From Aquilaria yunnanensis (lineage: Eukaryota; Streptophyta; Magnoliopsida; Malvales; Thymelaeaceae): a stretch of DNA of 64,000 bases. The DNA is taken from NCBI GenBank assembly GCA_039654915.1, contig CM077594.1:15933001-15997000 (forward strand), written 5' to 3'. How positions within the stretch are numbered: position 1 is the first letter of the stretch; each line of letters begins with the position of its first letter. Of this stretch, positions 23,416 to 36,599 are shown piece after piece. The notes under the pieces are model-generated. The model was given only the letters and a program-made list of their open reading frames with translations, ran no database searches and was not told the DNA's origin. The translations under genes were made by a program, and so were the position numbers.

Positions 23416-25510
23416 TGTAAGGCCTGGGAACTCAATTAGCATAATTAAGAAAGATGGGGGATCAATAAATGGCTAGAAGAGGATAAATAGCAAGCAAGAC
23501 TTTTTCTTCTACATTTGACTCCTTCAAATATGTTTCTAGCAATTCCCATGCTTACAAATCACTTTCCAATCCATCTCTTCATCAATTGAAGATTCCACAA
23601 GTGCTTTCTAGTGCAACTAACTTGGTTGAGCTTAAGGAGGTAAATAATCACACTTCTTTCATTGGTAAGCTTTAATTCTTGGATTTGGATTAGAGTTTAG
23701 GTTATTTTTAGGTGAATCAAAACTTGGTGAGTTGTTTGATTGATCCCTAACCTTGAATTTGCTTGTGAAGGTTGAATAGCAAGCTTCAAGTATGATTGTG
23801 CTAAAGTGGTTCAAGTGTTGTGGTTTGTATTTTACCAAAGGGGTAAGGGTGTGTGAATGTGATTTCCACGCATATTGCTCATAGTATGATCATATTATAA
23901 GATTTTTATGCTTGGGCAATTCATTTTGCTGAGCTAGAACCAAGACTACATTAATTTGTAAAGATTTGATGCAAGGGTACTTGTGTGTGCATAGGAAGTT
24001 TGTAGCTTGTGATCTTGAATTTGGTAAGGGATTTTTATGTTTCGAAGTGCTTAAATGATGCATGTGCATGTGTTCTAACATGTATAAAAGTGTGGGAGTT
24101 GGTTGTTTGGTGAATGGTTCAAGCTTGAAGGTAAAAGCTAGCATAATGAGCCTTGGAATGAAAAAACAAGAGAGTTGAAAAGTGAAAGCTAGTGAGGCGG
24201 CACCAGCATTAGTGACAAGGCACCAAGATCTTGTCTCAGAATTAGGGAGTTCTTGTCATTGGCGATGCAGTGCCACTATGCTTTCCTCCCCAAGTTAGGG
24301 TAATCCTAAGTATAATACAATGCATCAGTTTCAAAGATTGGATTGTTCTAAGATGTCTTAAACCATTGTTTGAGCTATAAAATCATTATTAAGGTTATAA
24401 AATGCATCTGTTTAGGAGTTAAGTAGTGGTTAAGTGAAAGCTTAAGGTTTAAGAAAGATATTGGGACCTTAAGAAAACCTCGGGTATTAAGTACTTAAAG
24501 GAGGTTGTCAACCTCAAATGTACCCTAGTTAAGCTACCCAACTTAGTAAGTTAAGCCAACAAACTAAACTAAACTCTTGCACAATGTGATAAGGGAAATA
24601 AAGAGGAAAGCTAGGCTTACTAAAACAAAACTAAAGTCTTGAAAGTTAGGACTAGGATGATGATGGATCCTCACCATAGAACTCAATTATTGGCCATTAG
24701 TTAAGACCTTAAGATGTTATTGAGCTCACATCAAGAAGCATTTATATATTAATATATAATTATGTGTCTTAAAGATTTTTTTTGCAAGAATTATTCCCTT
24801 ATCGAGAATTATCAAATTCTTACCTTTCTAAGTATTACATTGTGCAGATTCTACTAGTGTAAACCCTGGCACCTAGTGAGCAGGTTGTTAAGGAAGTTAC
24901 TGCTGTAGGTATTAAGCTAATTTGAATAATGTTTGATTATAAGTTAATTGCTTAGCTAATTTTGTCTTAAGTAAATGTTTAATTATGGCACACTTAGTGG
25001 TAAGCTAAATGCACAAGAAAGTTGGGTTCCTATCATGGATGCCACAAGCTCAGGTAGGAAATTCATTTTGCAGATCTCAGGCTAGATCTTTTTTAAATAA
25101 TGTGGTGCCTAAGTACCAAATAGCCTCTAGTAAGAATTGTTTTTTGCTTAAACCTTGGTGTGTGTATATAAACTTGTTGTTGCTTTAAATGTACATAGAA
25201 GTGATGAATGTGCATAAAGTTAATACTTAAAGCTTAAACAAACTTAGTTTATAACTTCTGCACTTAATTTTGAATTCATTTTCTTTGCATGCCATGGCAA
25301 GTACTTGAAAGTTTTATCTTTTGTGAAATGGAATTGCTAAAATTAAACTTGCATGATGCATATGCTAGGATAATGAACTAGTAGCATATAAGCTTTAATG
25401 CACTCAAGCATTAACTTAGTTAATTGCAACTAAAGGCGAGACTACTAAATCTTGATTAATTTAATGATCCTAGGTTGACTCCACACCAAGGTAAGTTAAG
25501 GGCCCTTACA
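23416..25510. repeat. LTR-like block with TGTAAGG...CCTTACA termini
   Basis: Starts TGTAAGGCCTGGG at 23416 and ends GGGCCCTTACA at 25510, a short inverted pair as in LTRs. The inside is non-coding with LTR-style phrases, and related blocks lie at 2440-3410 and 5229-8900. The flanking pentamers (GGCTT, ATTAT) do not match, and no primer-binding site follows. It may be one LTR left by unequal recombination, or my boundaries may be off. Confidence 0.45.
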
Positions 25511-26197
25511 ATTATGCTGATAGTACATACTTGATACTATTATGTAATGTGAAGAATTTGAATGTTCAATATGTAATAGTACTTTTGTTTTGTTATGACG
25601 TTCAATGGCATATTATGTTGTATAGTTAGCGTTTAACAGCTAAGACAAAAAAGTACTAGAGACAGAAAGTATGAATTGAATGTTACTCAGCAATTACGAA
25701 AGCAAAATGAAATTAAAAAAAAAATCCAAAAGTAATATTGGAAGAGTTAATTGGTCATAAAAATAGCAAAAAAAAAGGTATTTTGGAGTAGTTAACTTAT
25801 TGTACTACATAGCAACAGTTTGGAGTGGGCATCCTTTACCAAATGGAAACATTAATATGATTTGAAGCGGTCAAGCACATCAAACTGAGAGGCGTAGTTT
25901 CTTGGAAGTGTCTGCATTTTGGAGTAGTTTAATGGTTTGAAATGTCAGAATTATTTTGCAACTTGGAGTGGTTAAGCAATCCGAGACGTTGAAATGGTTT
26001 AACAACCACTTCGAATATTTTAGGTGCGGGAACGGTAAGAATGGTTTTGCAGAGAGAATCGTTCCCAAATGTTTAAGAGCCGTTGTAACTGGTCTTAAAT
26101 GGTACTAAAAACCAGTCCAAAATGATTCATTTCTTGTTGCAACCAGCCATACAAGTTCCATCCAATAGAGACAGGTCTACACTATTGCGTACTCCAC
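25511..26197. other. Intergenic, nothing recognised
   Basis: Repeated 'ttggagtggtt' and 'gaagcggtcaag'-like phrases give a loosely repetitive look, but no period, inverted repeat or frame could be defined. Confidence 0.4.
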
Positions 26198-27457
26198 TTA
26201 GTATAGGTAAGGGCACAACCCCTTGATGTAATCCATGAAGGCATTGGTCAACTTATCTTTCAGTTGGTTGCTTAAAGCAGTCTTTTGTGCCTCTAAGGCC
26301 AACTCATTTTCCTTTAGATTCGCGAACTCTTTCAAAATTTGCAAGTTAACATAACTGAGGTGGTCCTGCTCTAAGCACACCTTTATCAAAGGCCATCCAA
26401 GTGACCTATTTTCAAGAAGCAGAACCTTCAATTTTGCTTCCAAAGCTATGACGGTCTCCTATTGCACTTCTAAGTCCTTGGTGTTGCATCCAATGGCATA
26501 ACTTAAATTTTCAATAGGCAGCCTCACATTCTTCTCATCGTTCAATGGTACCTTAACCTTTTATTTCCAAATCCTTGATCTTGTTGTCTAATTCATTCTT
26601 TTAGTCCTCATTCACTAAATCTTACACAATGAGCTTGTTCTTGTTGTATCCAAAAACTCTTTTTGCCTCGCAACTAAGTGAACAACTTTTATGTACATTA
26701 TAGCAGTCTCAAAATAAAATTTCCATTGGTAAAAATGCTATTGAAAAGAGATAAGAGCAAAGAAATTCATACTAGCAAGCTCTGGGTATCAACATTTTCT
26801 AGGGGTTGGTTTTCCTGTCCTTGTCCAACACTGGTTGGTGATTGCTTATAACACAATTGTATTGCTCTCAAAGAAGAAATCGTTGGTCGAGAAGCCTTAC
26901 TAATGAACAAAATTGGCTTCCTCTTCAACATTTTTCCTATTACTTCCTTCAATTTCTCTTTGGCTGCCGTCAAATCCTTTAGATGAGTTGGGATGGTAGA
27001 ACATTGTATGCAAAAGCAAGGTTATAATGATCAACTAACTTCATAAGTAAAGCATAAACATAAGCTTTTAGGTAAGAAAATTAATCACAGAATTGAGTAG
27101 GATGATCACTAAAGGTATCCTTAGCCTCCTCTGACTTATCATCCGATATTACAACGGTTTTTATCGGTTAGTCTTTTTTCTCTTAGAGTGCCACAGCTCT
27201 GGATAAGCACACAAATTCCCCTAGTAGCAGTAGCCTTAGGGGGAAACAAACTATAAGCTATGGAAAACTTTATAAGCACTAACAAGTTGACCTTTGAAGT
27301 CCTCTTTCAATTTGCTAACACCAACCTTTAGCAATCCAGCCTTTTTCTCCATCAAATCAAAAGACCCTCATCTCAGTAAACTGTGCAAGCGGTAGAAGCA
27401 CATTATCCACCACAAGTATCAAGATATAGCAAGGAAAAAAAAATCCAAGTCTAAACA
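26198..27457 (-). pseudogene. Retroelement-type ORF remnant, C-terminal part
   Basis: Two minus-strand frames look like one broken protein. One (26767-26973) is basic and contains KEKLKEVIGKMLKRKP followed by a low-complexity tail. The other (26198-26443) has a heptad-like, Leu/Lys/Glu-rich coiled coil (LKEFANLKENELALEAQKTA). This order resembles the non-pol ORF of plant 'putative gypsy-type transposon' proteins, but I cannot confirm the family. The remnant seems to resume at 30371-30560 beyond the solo LTR. Confidence 0.35.
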
Positions 27458-30370
27458 TGTAATGCCCGGACAATCCAAAGTGATTAGGTCCCGGGTTAAA
27501 TGGATTTGGAGCATAAGAATTTTTCCTTAATTAGGAATTTAGCTCAATTAAATTGAGAAGACAATATGGCATGTGCATAATTGAGTGTTGAACATCTTAA
27601 AAATAAGTTTGGCTTAGGCCAAGAGAAATAGTAATGAAAATGGTGGTTTTTAAAGATGAGGGACTAAATTGAACAAAGGGATTTTTAGTGGTTGGGCTCA
27701 ATTGCCCAAATTTAGAAAGTTGGAGGACTAAAGGGGGAATTATGCCATTTTAATGGCTTTGGATGCCTTAGCCAGCCATGCCCCTCCAATTCCCAATATT
27801 TTATGTCACCTTCCTCCAAATCCTATTATTTTAATCCACTTCCCACCCTTAATCATTACCTTGGATTCTTTCTTCACCTACTTTTGACTTTTTCTACCAA
27901 ACTTACACAAAAGTCTTCCAATTAGTCTTCCATCCATTAAATCTTGTCTCCCACTCATTTCAAACACATTATTAATTTCCTATTATTTTAATCCACCTCC
28001 CACCCTTAATCATTACCTTGGATTCTTTCTTCACCTACTTTTGACTTTTTCTACCAAACTTACCCAAAAGTCTTCCAATTAGTCTTCATCTCTTTTAATC
28101 TTGTCTCCCACCTTCCAAGCACATTATACACTCATTTTCCTTCCCATATGGCTGGCCATCACCTTCCCACACATTAAAACATAATCACTCCACTCATTCA
28201 AAGCCATTTGCTCTCAAACTCTCTCATTCTCTCTCCATTTTCTTCCATACCAAGTCTCATCATTCCAAACACATTTCCAACTCTTTTCTCATCCAAATAT
28301 TCGTCCATAGCTAGAAATAATCATTCCTCAAATTAAAACCAAGTATTCTTGGTTGAATTCAAGCTCTAAGACCATAAAGAGCAAGAATCAGATGAAGAAT
28401 TCAAAGAAAACCAAGGAGGAAAATTTGGCCATTTCCATTTCTTGGAGGTTTTAAGCTCTACTCAAGGAACTCTTTGTGTGATTGAGTTTCTAAGTTCATT
28501 AGAAGCAAGAAATCAAGAAGAAGCTTGAAGAACATCAAGCACAATAAATTGGCGTTACCTCTTCTGTGAGGTTCTGTAAGTGTACACCAAGTGTTCTTGG
28601 TATTTTGTGTTATTTGGGTTAATCACCAAGATTTCTTGGTATCTTATGGTTACTAATAAAATTCGGCCCATCTTGGTTCTTATGCTAGAAAACAATTTCT
28701 AGAGTCAACAAGCAAGGAAAACGAAGGAAAATAAGCTTATAAAGCTTTCGGTGTTGTGGGTAAGGATTCCTATACTCACTTTATTGCATGGCCTAGTTCC
28801 ATGGATTTTTTTTGTGTGAGTATTCGGGCCCCTAGGTGATGGTCAAAGAACCATGTGATCCTAGGAGTGCTAAGAGGGCTTAAGTTATGTTATTGCTTCG
28901 GCAATTCTGTTTTGCTCATGAGCTAAGTTAAGTAAGCAAGCATTATGGGCTAGGAGTTAAGGCGGCCACCTTAATTCCTATGCTAAGTGAGCTCTCCGAA
29001 AACATTAAGTATATGAAATTAATGAACTAAAACTTGAGGGATGCTTGCTGCCCTTCTGTGAACAAAGTGTTAAGTGGCGTGTGTTTGTGTGCTTCTTTGA
29101 TTTGTTGTGCATGCTAACCCCCGATTATGATATTATTGCTATATGCATGTATCTTTTTGTTTTCTTTGTCTTTATGTTTCCTTTGCAGGAATAAGGATTA
29201 TTTTGCCATTACATTCATGGCATATGTTAGGCCTTGGAGGCCATAAGTTAGGCATTGGATGCCACGGAATCCTTATTGAGTTTTATAACTCACCCGCCCT
29301 ACTCTACTTTTGTAGGTAAAGGTTTGCTTGAAAGATCAAGCTAAGAGTCTTGAGTACTCTTTCTGTATTCTAAGGTTGGATTTGTGTATGGTATTGCTCA
29401 AAATATTCTAAGTATTCTAAGTATATAAGCTGCTTGTAAACAAGCTAAAAAAAATGTGGACTTTCTGTGCAGGACTTGAAGTCTTAGAATTGTGGGAACA
29501 AGGTCTATTAAGGTGGAAATTTGTGTTCCATGGCTTTGTGAATTTATGGGTTGCTTTTAAGCATGTTTTTGTTGGTCTAACTTTAGTGACCAAATTATGG
29601 ACTTAGCTAAAATTTGGCCAAAACTTGGCTTTGGGCTTGTATTATGGACTTGGACATTTTCGGGTATTTTTATTGCTTGGTGGACTTACCAAGGCCCATG
29701 CATGAATTTATGGGTTATGTTTTCATGAAATTTGAAGCATGTTGAAATTGGGCTTAAATAAGAACTTAAAAATTTTGATTTTATTCTTGGTTAATTTTGG
29801 GCCATATGCATGTTAAGTACTAAAAGGCCCATAAGCCCATGTCTATGTTAAAAGCATGCAATGTTTGGCTATGTATGCTCATTTAGTAAAGAACATGCAA
29901 GTAAACTTAGAAAAAGCATGAAATTGGATGCTTGTGTAAAGTTTGGCTAATAAGAAATTTAAATGCACGTATGTGAATTAATACATGCCTAAGCATTAGT
30001 TGCATTTAAAGGCATTAAGTGATTATGTGCACTAGTGAACTCCAAAACGCATAAGCATGCAAAGCATATGCATGAAAATAAGTTTTTAAACTTAAGTTGG
30101 TGTTTTAGTTGCCATGCATATTCTTGGCTAAGCTCGGTAAAGACCATGAAAATGAACACATGAAATCCACATAGGCACTAGCTTGTTTCTGAGAGCACAT
30201 CAACTTAACCTTAATTAAAGAACTTAACGAGCTAGTACCGATAAGTATCCTGGGGTTCGTGCCGATAAGTCTTAGTGAGTTTTAAAAGCCCCTTCTGTGT
30301 AATGAAAACTTCCGCTGCATGTTTTAAGTAATCAGGCCCAAATGGGCCAGGGGCAGTTTAGGGCACGACA
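27458..30370. mobile_element. Solo LTR (2.9 kb) with perfect 5-bp target duplication
   Basis: Begins TGTAATGCCC and ends GGGCACGACA (reverse complement TGTCGTGCCC, 8/10 match with the start), the TG...CA form of an LTR. AAACA occurs directly on both sides (27453-27457 and 30371-30375). There is no coding region, primer-binding site or polypurine tract inside or next to it, so the body of the element is gone, most likely by LTR-LTR recombination. Its size suits a large Ty3/gypsy LTR, but no domain remains to prove the lineage. It contains a 157-bp tandem duplication at 27821-28125. Confidence 0.8.
27821..28125. repeat. 157-bp tandem duplication within the solo LTR
   Basis: The unit starting TCCTATTATTTTAATCCAC at 27821 recurs at 27978 with few differences through the 'gacttttctaccaaacttac' block, diverging near 28100. 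It is a local tandem duplication inside the LTR. Confidence 0.85.
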
Positions 30371-30560
30371 AAACAAACTGAATGTCCTTCTGAAAGAGCC
30401 CTTCATAGAGGTTGAGGTAGAGTTTCCCTTCTTTCTTTTCATTCCACCTGGATCAGTGGTAAGGTGGTGCAGATGACCAATAATGTTGATCCTAAATTTT
30501 GTCAAAGTGGGTTTGTCCATGAATTTAGGCTAGACCAGAATCTAAATTCGAAGCCTGTTA
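30371..30560 (-). pseudogene. Continuation of the retroelement ORF split by the solo LTR
   Basis: A minus-strand frame (MDKPTLTKFRINIIGHLHHL..., ending in a basic stretch) reads toward the solo LTR and would continue into the coding remnant at 26198-27457 on the other side. Function unknown. Continuity is inferred from shared strand and from the clean target duplication at the junction. Confidence 0.3.
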
Positions 30561-31182
30561 TGTGTCCTAATCTTCTTTCCCCTCACAAAGAAGAATTTAC
30601 CAGTTCTCATATCTCAAAATCCCAGATTCCCGACTAATAATTACAAGAAATTGGACATTTCTCAATAATTATAAGAAAAATGTGTCTACAAACCTTTAGA
30701 TCTCATTTGGCTGACATTAGGAGGCATAATTTAATGTACTGTGCGCATCAAATGGTAACGATCACAGTAGTAAGTTACTAATTTTAATTGAACAACTCAC
30801 TATATCATCACTAATTATACCTGTAGATTCACTACATAATAATTGGTATGTGATAGTGCGTCGAACACACCTCTTGTAATGTAAAAGAGTAATGACAGTT
30901 ATGAGTATCTATATGATTTTAATTGGTTATTTGAATTCAACTCCATAAGAAATAAGGGGAAGAGAACACCAAAGAGACCAGCCTAAGTCAAACCAATGAG
31001 AGGCTATGATGAGACGGGAAAACTCTCATCAGCCTTGGGACACGCCTCGACAAGCGATTGACCGACCAGAAAATGGACAAGGCAAGGCGCAAACGCATAT
31101 TCGTTTGCTTGGTTCTCAAGAAATCCCTCCATGCCTCGTCCACACGCTTTCTTGCCCTTTCTCCAACTAGATCACGCCTCGC

Positions 31183-31214
<32 letters not shown>

Positions 31215-32454
31215 GTTCCTCATTCATTTAGCGAATTATTTAAATAAAAACTTATATTCGATGGTTTAACTTGTTCATGTTTGACAAAAAAGAAATCTTT
31301 GGTATCTGTCACGATGAAAGTAAAAGTGAGTAAACATTATTGTATTTAATTCATTTAGTGTGATCTACTTCTTCAACTACATTACATTCACGATAAAATG
31401 TGAGAGACTTTAAATATTTCTATAATGGATAATTATTAAATGATTTTTGTTTGCCACCCATATCATCAAAATTGAAAACTAGGAGGCTATAATTAAACTG
31501 TCGCCCAACCTCATATATATGTTTGGCCACATTTGGACACAGCTATTGGACTACTTGTCCTCTCTGTGGCCTCGAAAAGAATGATTTCGTTAGGCTTCCA
31601 ATATAATGCTTGGGGGAGTGGTCAAGAACAACAAATTTTAAAATGGAGTCGGTGGATTTGAGAACCTATTGACGGCGACTAGCTTCTCTAGTGTGTGTAT
31701 GTTTTTCTTTTTTTATTTTTTTGGGTCTGAGACTTTATTAGTACGTTGTTTGAAGTATCATTGTCAAAGTACACCAATATTTGCGTAATTGAGTGAGAGG
31801 CCAGTAGTGTGTTTTGTAATTTTATGTTTGATCATGACAAGTGCGATGGCGCTATATATGTATAAAATAGCAATAGCTTTTATTTGAGGCCAAGGAGGTC
31901 AAAAAGGAGCAGCTTAAATATTAAAGAATCAAAGCCATTAGCCAGAATAGAATAACACATCAACGAAACCACAGTATTAGCGAAGTAGAGTCTTTGGCGG
32001 AAATCATATGAATCCCCCATTTTGGGTTAGTATTAGCAATTAGTATTATGGTTCTGAAAAAAAGCAATCTATGGATAATCTCAAAATGCTTTTCTTAAAC
32101 AGAGCTAAACATTCAACATAAATAGATTTTTGTTCCATGCTCCACCGAGGATTTTCCAACAAAGAGGTGGTTGATATAGCTTCAAGAATGCACATAACAA
32201 AGTATATCTATTTCTTTTGTTTGATGGTATTTATATTTATGTCATGGGAAATTTATGACAAATGACAAAAGCAACAGCGACAGTACTATTTAGGCAGTCA
32301 ATCTATGTGAGTTCCACATAAGAACCAGTGTGATAGTGGTAGAGGTGAGACTGTCGCGCCTATTGTTTGCCACAAAATTATTACTTGTTGAATATTTAAA
32401 TAATTTATATTAAATTTCATATTTTGTTTACCTAGTTTGCTCTTAAAATGGGTC
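30561..32454. other. Intergenic DNA with an (ATT)10 microsatellite
   Basis: No gene recognised. A perfect (ATT)10 lies at 31184-31213. A 79-codon minus-strand frame at 30988-31227 starts inside this microsatellite and shows no family features. The rest is AT-rich unique-looking sequence. Confidence 0.5.
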
Positions 32455-32729
32455 GAGCATATTAGGGGTCCCTGAACTTTGTTAACTTGCACAAGCTGGT
32501 CCTCAAACAAGAATTTGGTCAGTATAAGTACTCAAACTTTCCCACTCATCATGTTTATTAGTCCAACTCATTGACATGACTTCCTCTTTTTTGTTTTTTA
32601 ATGGCTTAAATAGATTAGGACCCTCAAAGTTTAACAACTCAATTAAATTGATTCTCAAACAAGAACATAGAAAGCAGTTGCCCTTAAACTTTGGAATAAA
32701 AAAAAAGCACTTAAAATTCAAAGCAAACA
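32455..32729. repeat. Fragment of a Mutator-like MITE terminal region
   Basis: 'taggggtccctgaactttgttaac' and 'aggaccctcaaagtttaacaac' follow the same wording as the terminal repeats of the MULE elements at 14223, 44638 and 46032. Neither end nor target duplication could be defined; the right side is cut by the MITE at 32730. Confidence 0.4.
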
Positions 32730-32963
32730 CTCCCCTCGTCCTATTTTCTTTGCTTTATTTGACTTTTTTTGTTAGTTTGACTTGAAATTTATTTATATTA
32801 TTTTTTTTTAGAAAAAATAAAGAAAATATATTTAGAAACTATAGGTCGTGTTGTATCATTCATATACAAAGGTTTTTCATTTATATGCCAAACTGTTGAA
32901 AATAAAAAATCATAGATTAATTGCTGATAAATGAATGATGCAAAGAATTTGGGATGAAAGAAG
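32730..32963. mobile_element. Stowaway-like MITE
   Basis: CTCCCCTCGTCCTATTTTC at the left, GGGATGAAAGAAG followed by TA at the right; the left TA has changed to CA. Length is 234 bp, and the internal blocks are those of the copies at 60240 and 60500. Non-coding. Confidence 0.8.
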
Positions 32964-33129
32964 TAATGGAATGGAGATTGTGGGGGATTTGAATTCCAAA
33001 TATATATGAAACTTAAAAAGTTTAAAAAACCACTTTTAAAATAGTTTTTTGTAAAAAAAATTATTTTTTTATTAATTTTCTTTATTTTTATGGCCAATGG
33101 TAAACATTATATTAATTGCTAAAAATACA
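32964..33129. other. Short AT-rich spacer
   Basis: Contains a T-rich stretch (33060-33090) which, on the minus strand, may be the poly(A) tail of the LINE to its right. Confidence 0.35.
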
Positions 33130-33199
33130 AATACATCTGGCATATTAGGGAGAAAACACATAAATGGTCATAAATTGATACGTTGAATTCCTTCTTATA

Positions 33200-36100
33200 T
33201 TTCTCTAGCTCGAAATGATTCATACAGACATAAATATCGAAGCAAATTCAATCTAACACCTATTGCACATTGTTGTCGATCTCATTATGATAATGGTCAT
33301 TTCATGCTCTCTAAATATGGTAGATGACTACTGCAAATGCAATCTTACAAATTTTACCTAATGTTGATTTTTTGTTGAAACTCGATCGTGACCAATAAAT
33401 CCCTTCTCTCCATTTCCTCAATTGATAATGTAAGTCCAGCCAAAGCATGGTTCTGTCAACAATCAATCTAGAGAAATTGGAGATAAAGAATAAGTGATTC
33501 TAGCTTTCTTCCATTCTCTTCTAGAGATAACACATGTTTGGGACTACGAGTCCTCTGTTTGGATCCACCTTTCCTGCAGATATAGACCCTTTGAAAGCAA
33601 CAACCATAGCATAAAATGATGTTTTGGCATAGAACTCATGTTCAATGCAACATCCTCCCATAACACTTTTTCACCTGTAGGTCTAATGGCCTCATACAGT
33701 TGACGCTTCTTCATGGCATCCAAAACATGTTCTTTGCAACCATATTTTTTAACTAGCCATTTTCTTTATACACATTACTTCACACCTAGGATGCTATAAC
33801 TCTAGCATTTAAGGTCAAAAAATGATGCCCCTTAACATAGTAGGCACGAATCCAGGTAATCCATAGATGATCCTCCTAAGCATGTATATCTAAAAGAAGC
33901 TTGGCAAAAAAGGCATAATTCCATGAGATGATATCCCTTAGATTTAAACCCTCTTCCTTTTTTCATTTACAAATCTTTTCGCATGCCACTAGAGGCTTCC
34001 TACTCCCCTCCACATTCACAAACCAAAAGAAATTTCATTAAATAGAATTGATTTTTATTTTTATAATTTTCTTGGGATTAGAAACACCTACTGCAATATA
34101 CTTGAGTGTAAAGGAGTACTAACCTAATTAACTGAAGCTTCCTAACGTAGGACAATAGTTTCTTAGCCCACTCTTTTATTCTCTGTCTTACCTTTGCCAC
34201 CAATGGCTCAAAGTCCTTTTCTAGGAGAATTTTAGCAAACAAGGGAACTTTTAGATACTATATTGGGAGTTGTCCTCTTCAAAATCCTCAAGCTCCCATA
34301 ATATCCTCCCGCAGGTGATTCACGATGCCACTTAGAAAAAACTAAGATTTCATATCACTTGGGGATAGTCCAAACATTTCACTAAAATCTGTTAGAATTG
34401 ATTTCTTGTGCATAATAGATGAAATATTTGCTCGACACATTAAAATCAAGTCATCTATAGACCATAAATTTGTTATTTTATGCATGCTACACTTCAAATG
34501 AAATCTAACTAGGCATGCACTTCAAGCAACTCAAGCTCTTACTCAGATAGTCCATATACAACAGAAAAAGCTATACGGACATAGGGTCTGCTCAGCGAAA
34601 ACCTTTGCCTTCTGTAAAAAATCCATAGCTATTTCAACTAAGCATGATAGAGTAAGATAAAGTTAACACAAACTTTATGATCAGACCTGTAAAATGCTTA
34701 ATAAATCCCAACTATAGAAAGAGCTCCTTTAAAAACTACCATTCTACTGAATCATATGTTTTCATATAATCTACCTTCATCATGCAGTGAAGCATTTACC
34801 TGCATCAATAGCTTCCCTGATATAAAACATTCCTAAATTGCTTCCACAATATTTGTACCAAAGTTTCCCCATGCTGTTTGAAGAACAACACACTATACAT
34901 ATTTGGATAGGGAGCCTTAGAGTCATCAATATCCCAAAGGGCATGTTTTACATCCTCCTCTATGACTTCCCTGTATAGAGGCTGTTTTTGTTCTGTATAA
35001 AGGGTCAGGCCTAGTTGCATAATATCATGGTCTAACGGACAACAACTCCTCATCCATCCTAATAGCTGCTGATAATATACGATGAACTTAGCTGTTACTT
35101 TTTCCTCATCATTATGAATCCTTCTATCACTTCTTTTAATGGAAATGATCTCTTTTTTCTTCCTACAGTGTTGAATGAATTGGCAGAAGAATTGAGTATT
35201 TTCATCCCCCTCCTTTAGCCATCTTGGTCATGCTTCTTGATGAAGGTAACTATCCTCTATTGCAAGAAAATTTTTGTAGCTTGTCTCTTGTCTCTTTTAT
35301 TCTCATTTATAGTGCCTAATCACTCTTAACCATTGTCCCTTGCTGCTGAATCTCCTTAAGATAATTTGAAAGCTCAAATACCTACTTCTGAATGTTACAA
35401 TACTTTTCTTTGTTGATCGGTTTGAGAGGCTTTTTTAGGGCACTCAACATACTATAAATCGTATACATTTTGATTCCATCCACATTTTGAGCCCATACCT
35501 CTTTCACAATCTAACCGAAATCCCTATTGTTCGCCCAATAGTTCAAGAACCGAAATAAAATTTGGCCACTTTGCTTCATTTGCTCTAATTCAACTAGAAT
35601 TAAAGAATGATTCAAGATACCTGGCTACAAAAATTAACATTGGCTTTAGGAAACAGCTTCACTTACTTCATATTGCTTACAATTCAATCCAACTTCAACC
35701 ACATTGAATCCTTCCTCATTTGATTATTATTCCAAGTGAGATAGCATCTTTTTTATGGAAACTCATCAATAACCACGTCCTAAAAACACCTATTAAGAGC
35801 ATGAACTTCTTGCTTTATTACCTGATTCATCCTCTCCCGTTTATCCAGTTTGTAGGCCATCTTAAAGTCACCCTAAAGTAACCACGACCCCTGAATCACA
35901 CTATTAACTGCACTGATATCATTCTAGAGGGCCTCTAATTTTTTTATTTGTTAAACCCATAAAAAAAGGAAACACGGAACACCTTTCCTGTCACCTTCAC
36001 TATGACACATAAAGTAATCATTTGTGTCAATGTCATAATGCAATGCAACACAAGTTTAGCAATCTTCCATAACCTTAAAATTCTCCCATTTTTATGCTTA

Positions 36101-36300
36101 TTGCAAATGGAAATAATTTCAAACTTTTCAAAACATCTCTAGCAAAATTCAGACAGTCTCTAGACACGAATTCTAGTCTCTAAAATACCAATTAATTGAT
36201 AATTATTTGTAAATATATATCTAGCTAATTGGTGTTGCTTGAAGGTTTTATTGCACCCTTGGACTTTCCATGCTAGAATCTTATCAGGCAGGATTGAATT
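33200..36300 (-). pseudogene. LINE ORF2 pseudogene (endonuclease and reverse transcriptase)
   Basis: The N-terminal endonuclease start reads KILAWKVQGCNKTFKQHQLA...LIGILETRIR (36160-36300), where functional plant LINEs have W-N-V-R-G-L-N. Further on, RWLKEGDENTQFF (about 35220) and then VIEEDVKHALWDIDDSKAPYPN (34805-35053) are the fingers region of the reverse transcriptase, with P-G-P-D-G changed to P-Y-P-N-M. Near 33260-33420, RKWREGIYWS...KIAFAVVIYHI matches the C-terminal part of LINE ORF2. The central catalytic blocks between 33900 and 34800 are heavily decayed. Intact ORF2 nicks target DNA and reverse-transcribes the element RNA in place; this one cannot. Confidence 0.8.
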
Positions 36301-36393
36301 CCTCTTTCCCCTCATCTCTTTTTTTATCTTACTTGCATCTCTCAGACACTTTACCAATCGCATATATAATCAATGCATCAAAGTGATTCTTTA

Positions 36394-36447
36394 CAATGGT
36401 GATGTTATTCTTTATTGGCACAATGGTGATGTTATTCTTTATTGGCA
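36394..36447. repeat. 27-bp perfect tandem duplication
   Basis: Two identical 27-bp units starting CAATGGTGATGTTATTC lie head to tail at 36394-36420 and 36421-36447, in the inter-ORF part of the LINE. Identity of the copies suggests a recent duplication relative to the decayed surroundings. Confidence 0.95.
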
Positions 36448-36599
36448 CAATTGTATAGGCCTTTTGACTAACCACTATATCGCTCCCTTCTTCCTCATCC
36501 TACACTTCTACCTTCTCATGTACTTGTTCAATCGACCCCTCTTCATGATCAATATCTTTCACAGTCATCCAATCCATATTCTTTTCAACTTTTAAAACC

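Noticed and set aside
32798..33097. 99-codon Lys/Phe/Ile-rich minus-strand frame
   Set aside because: Covers a Stowaway-like MITE and AT-rich sequence; composition explains it.
36239..36595. 118-codon plus-strand frame
   Set aside because: It is antisense to the LINE ORF2 start and inflated by the 27-bp tandem duplication.
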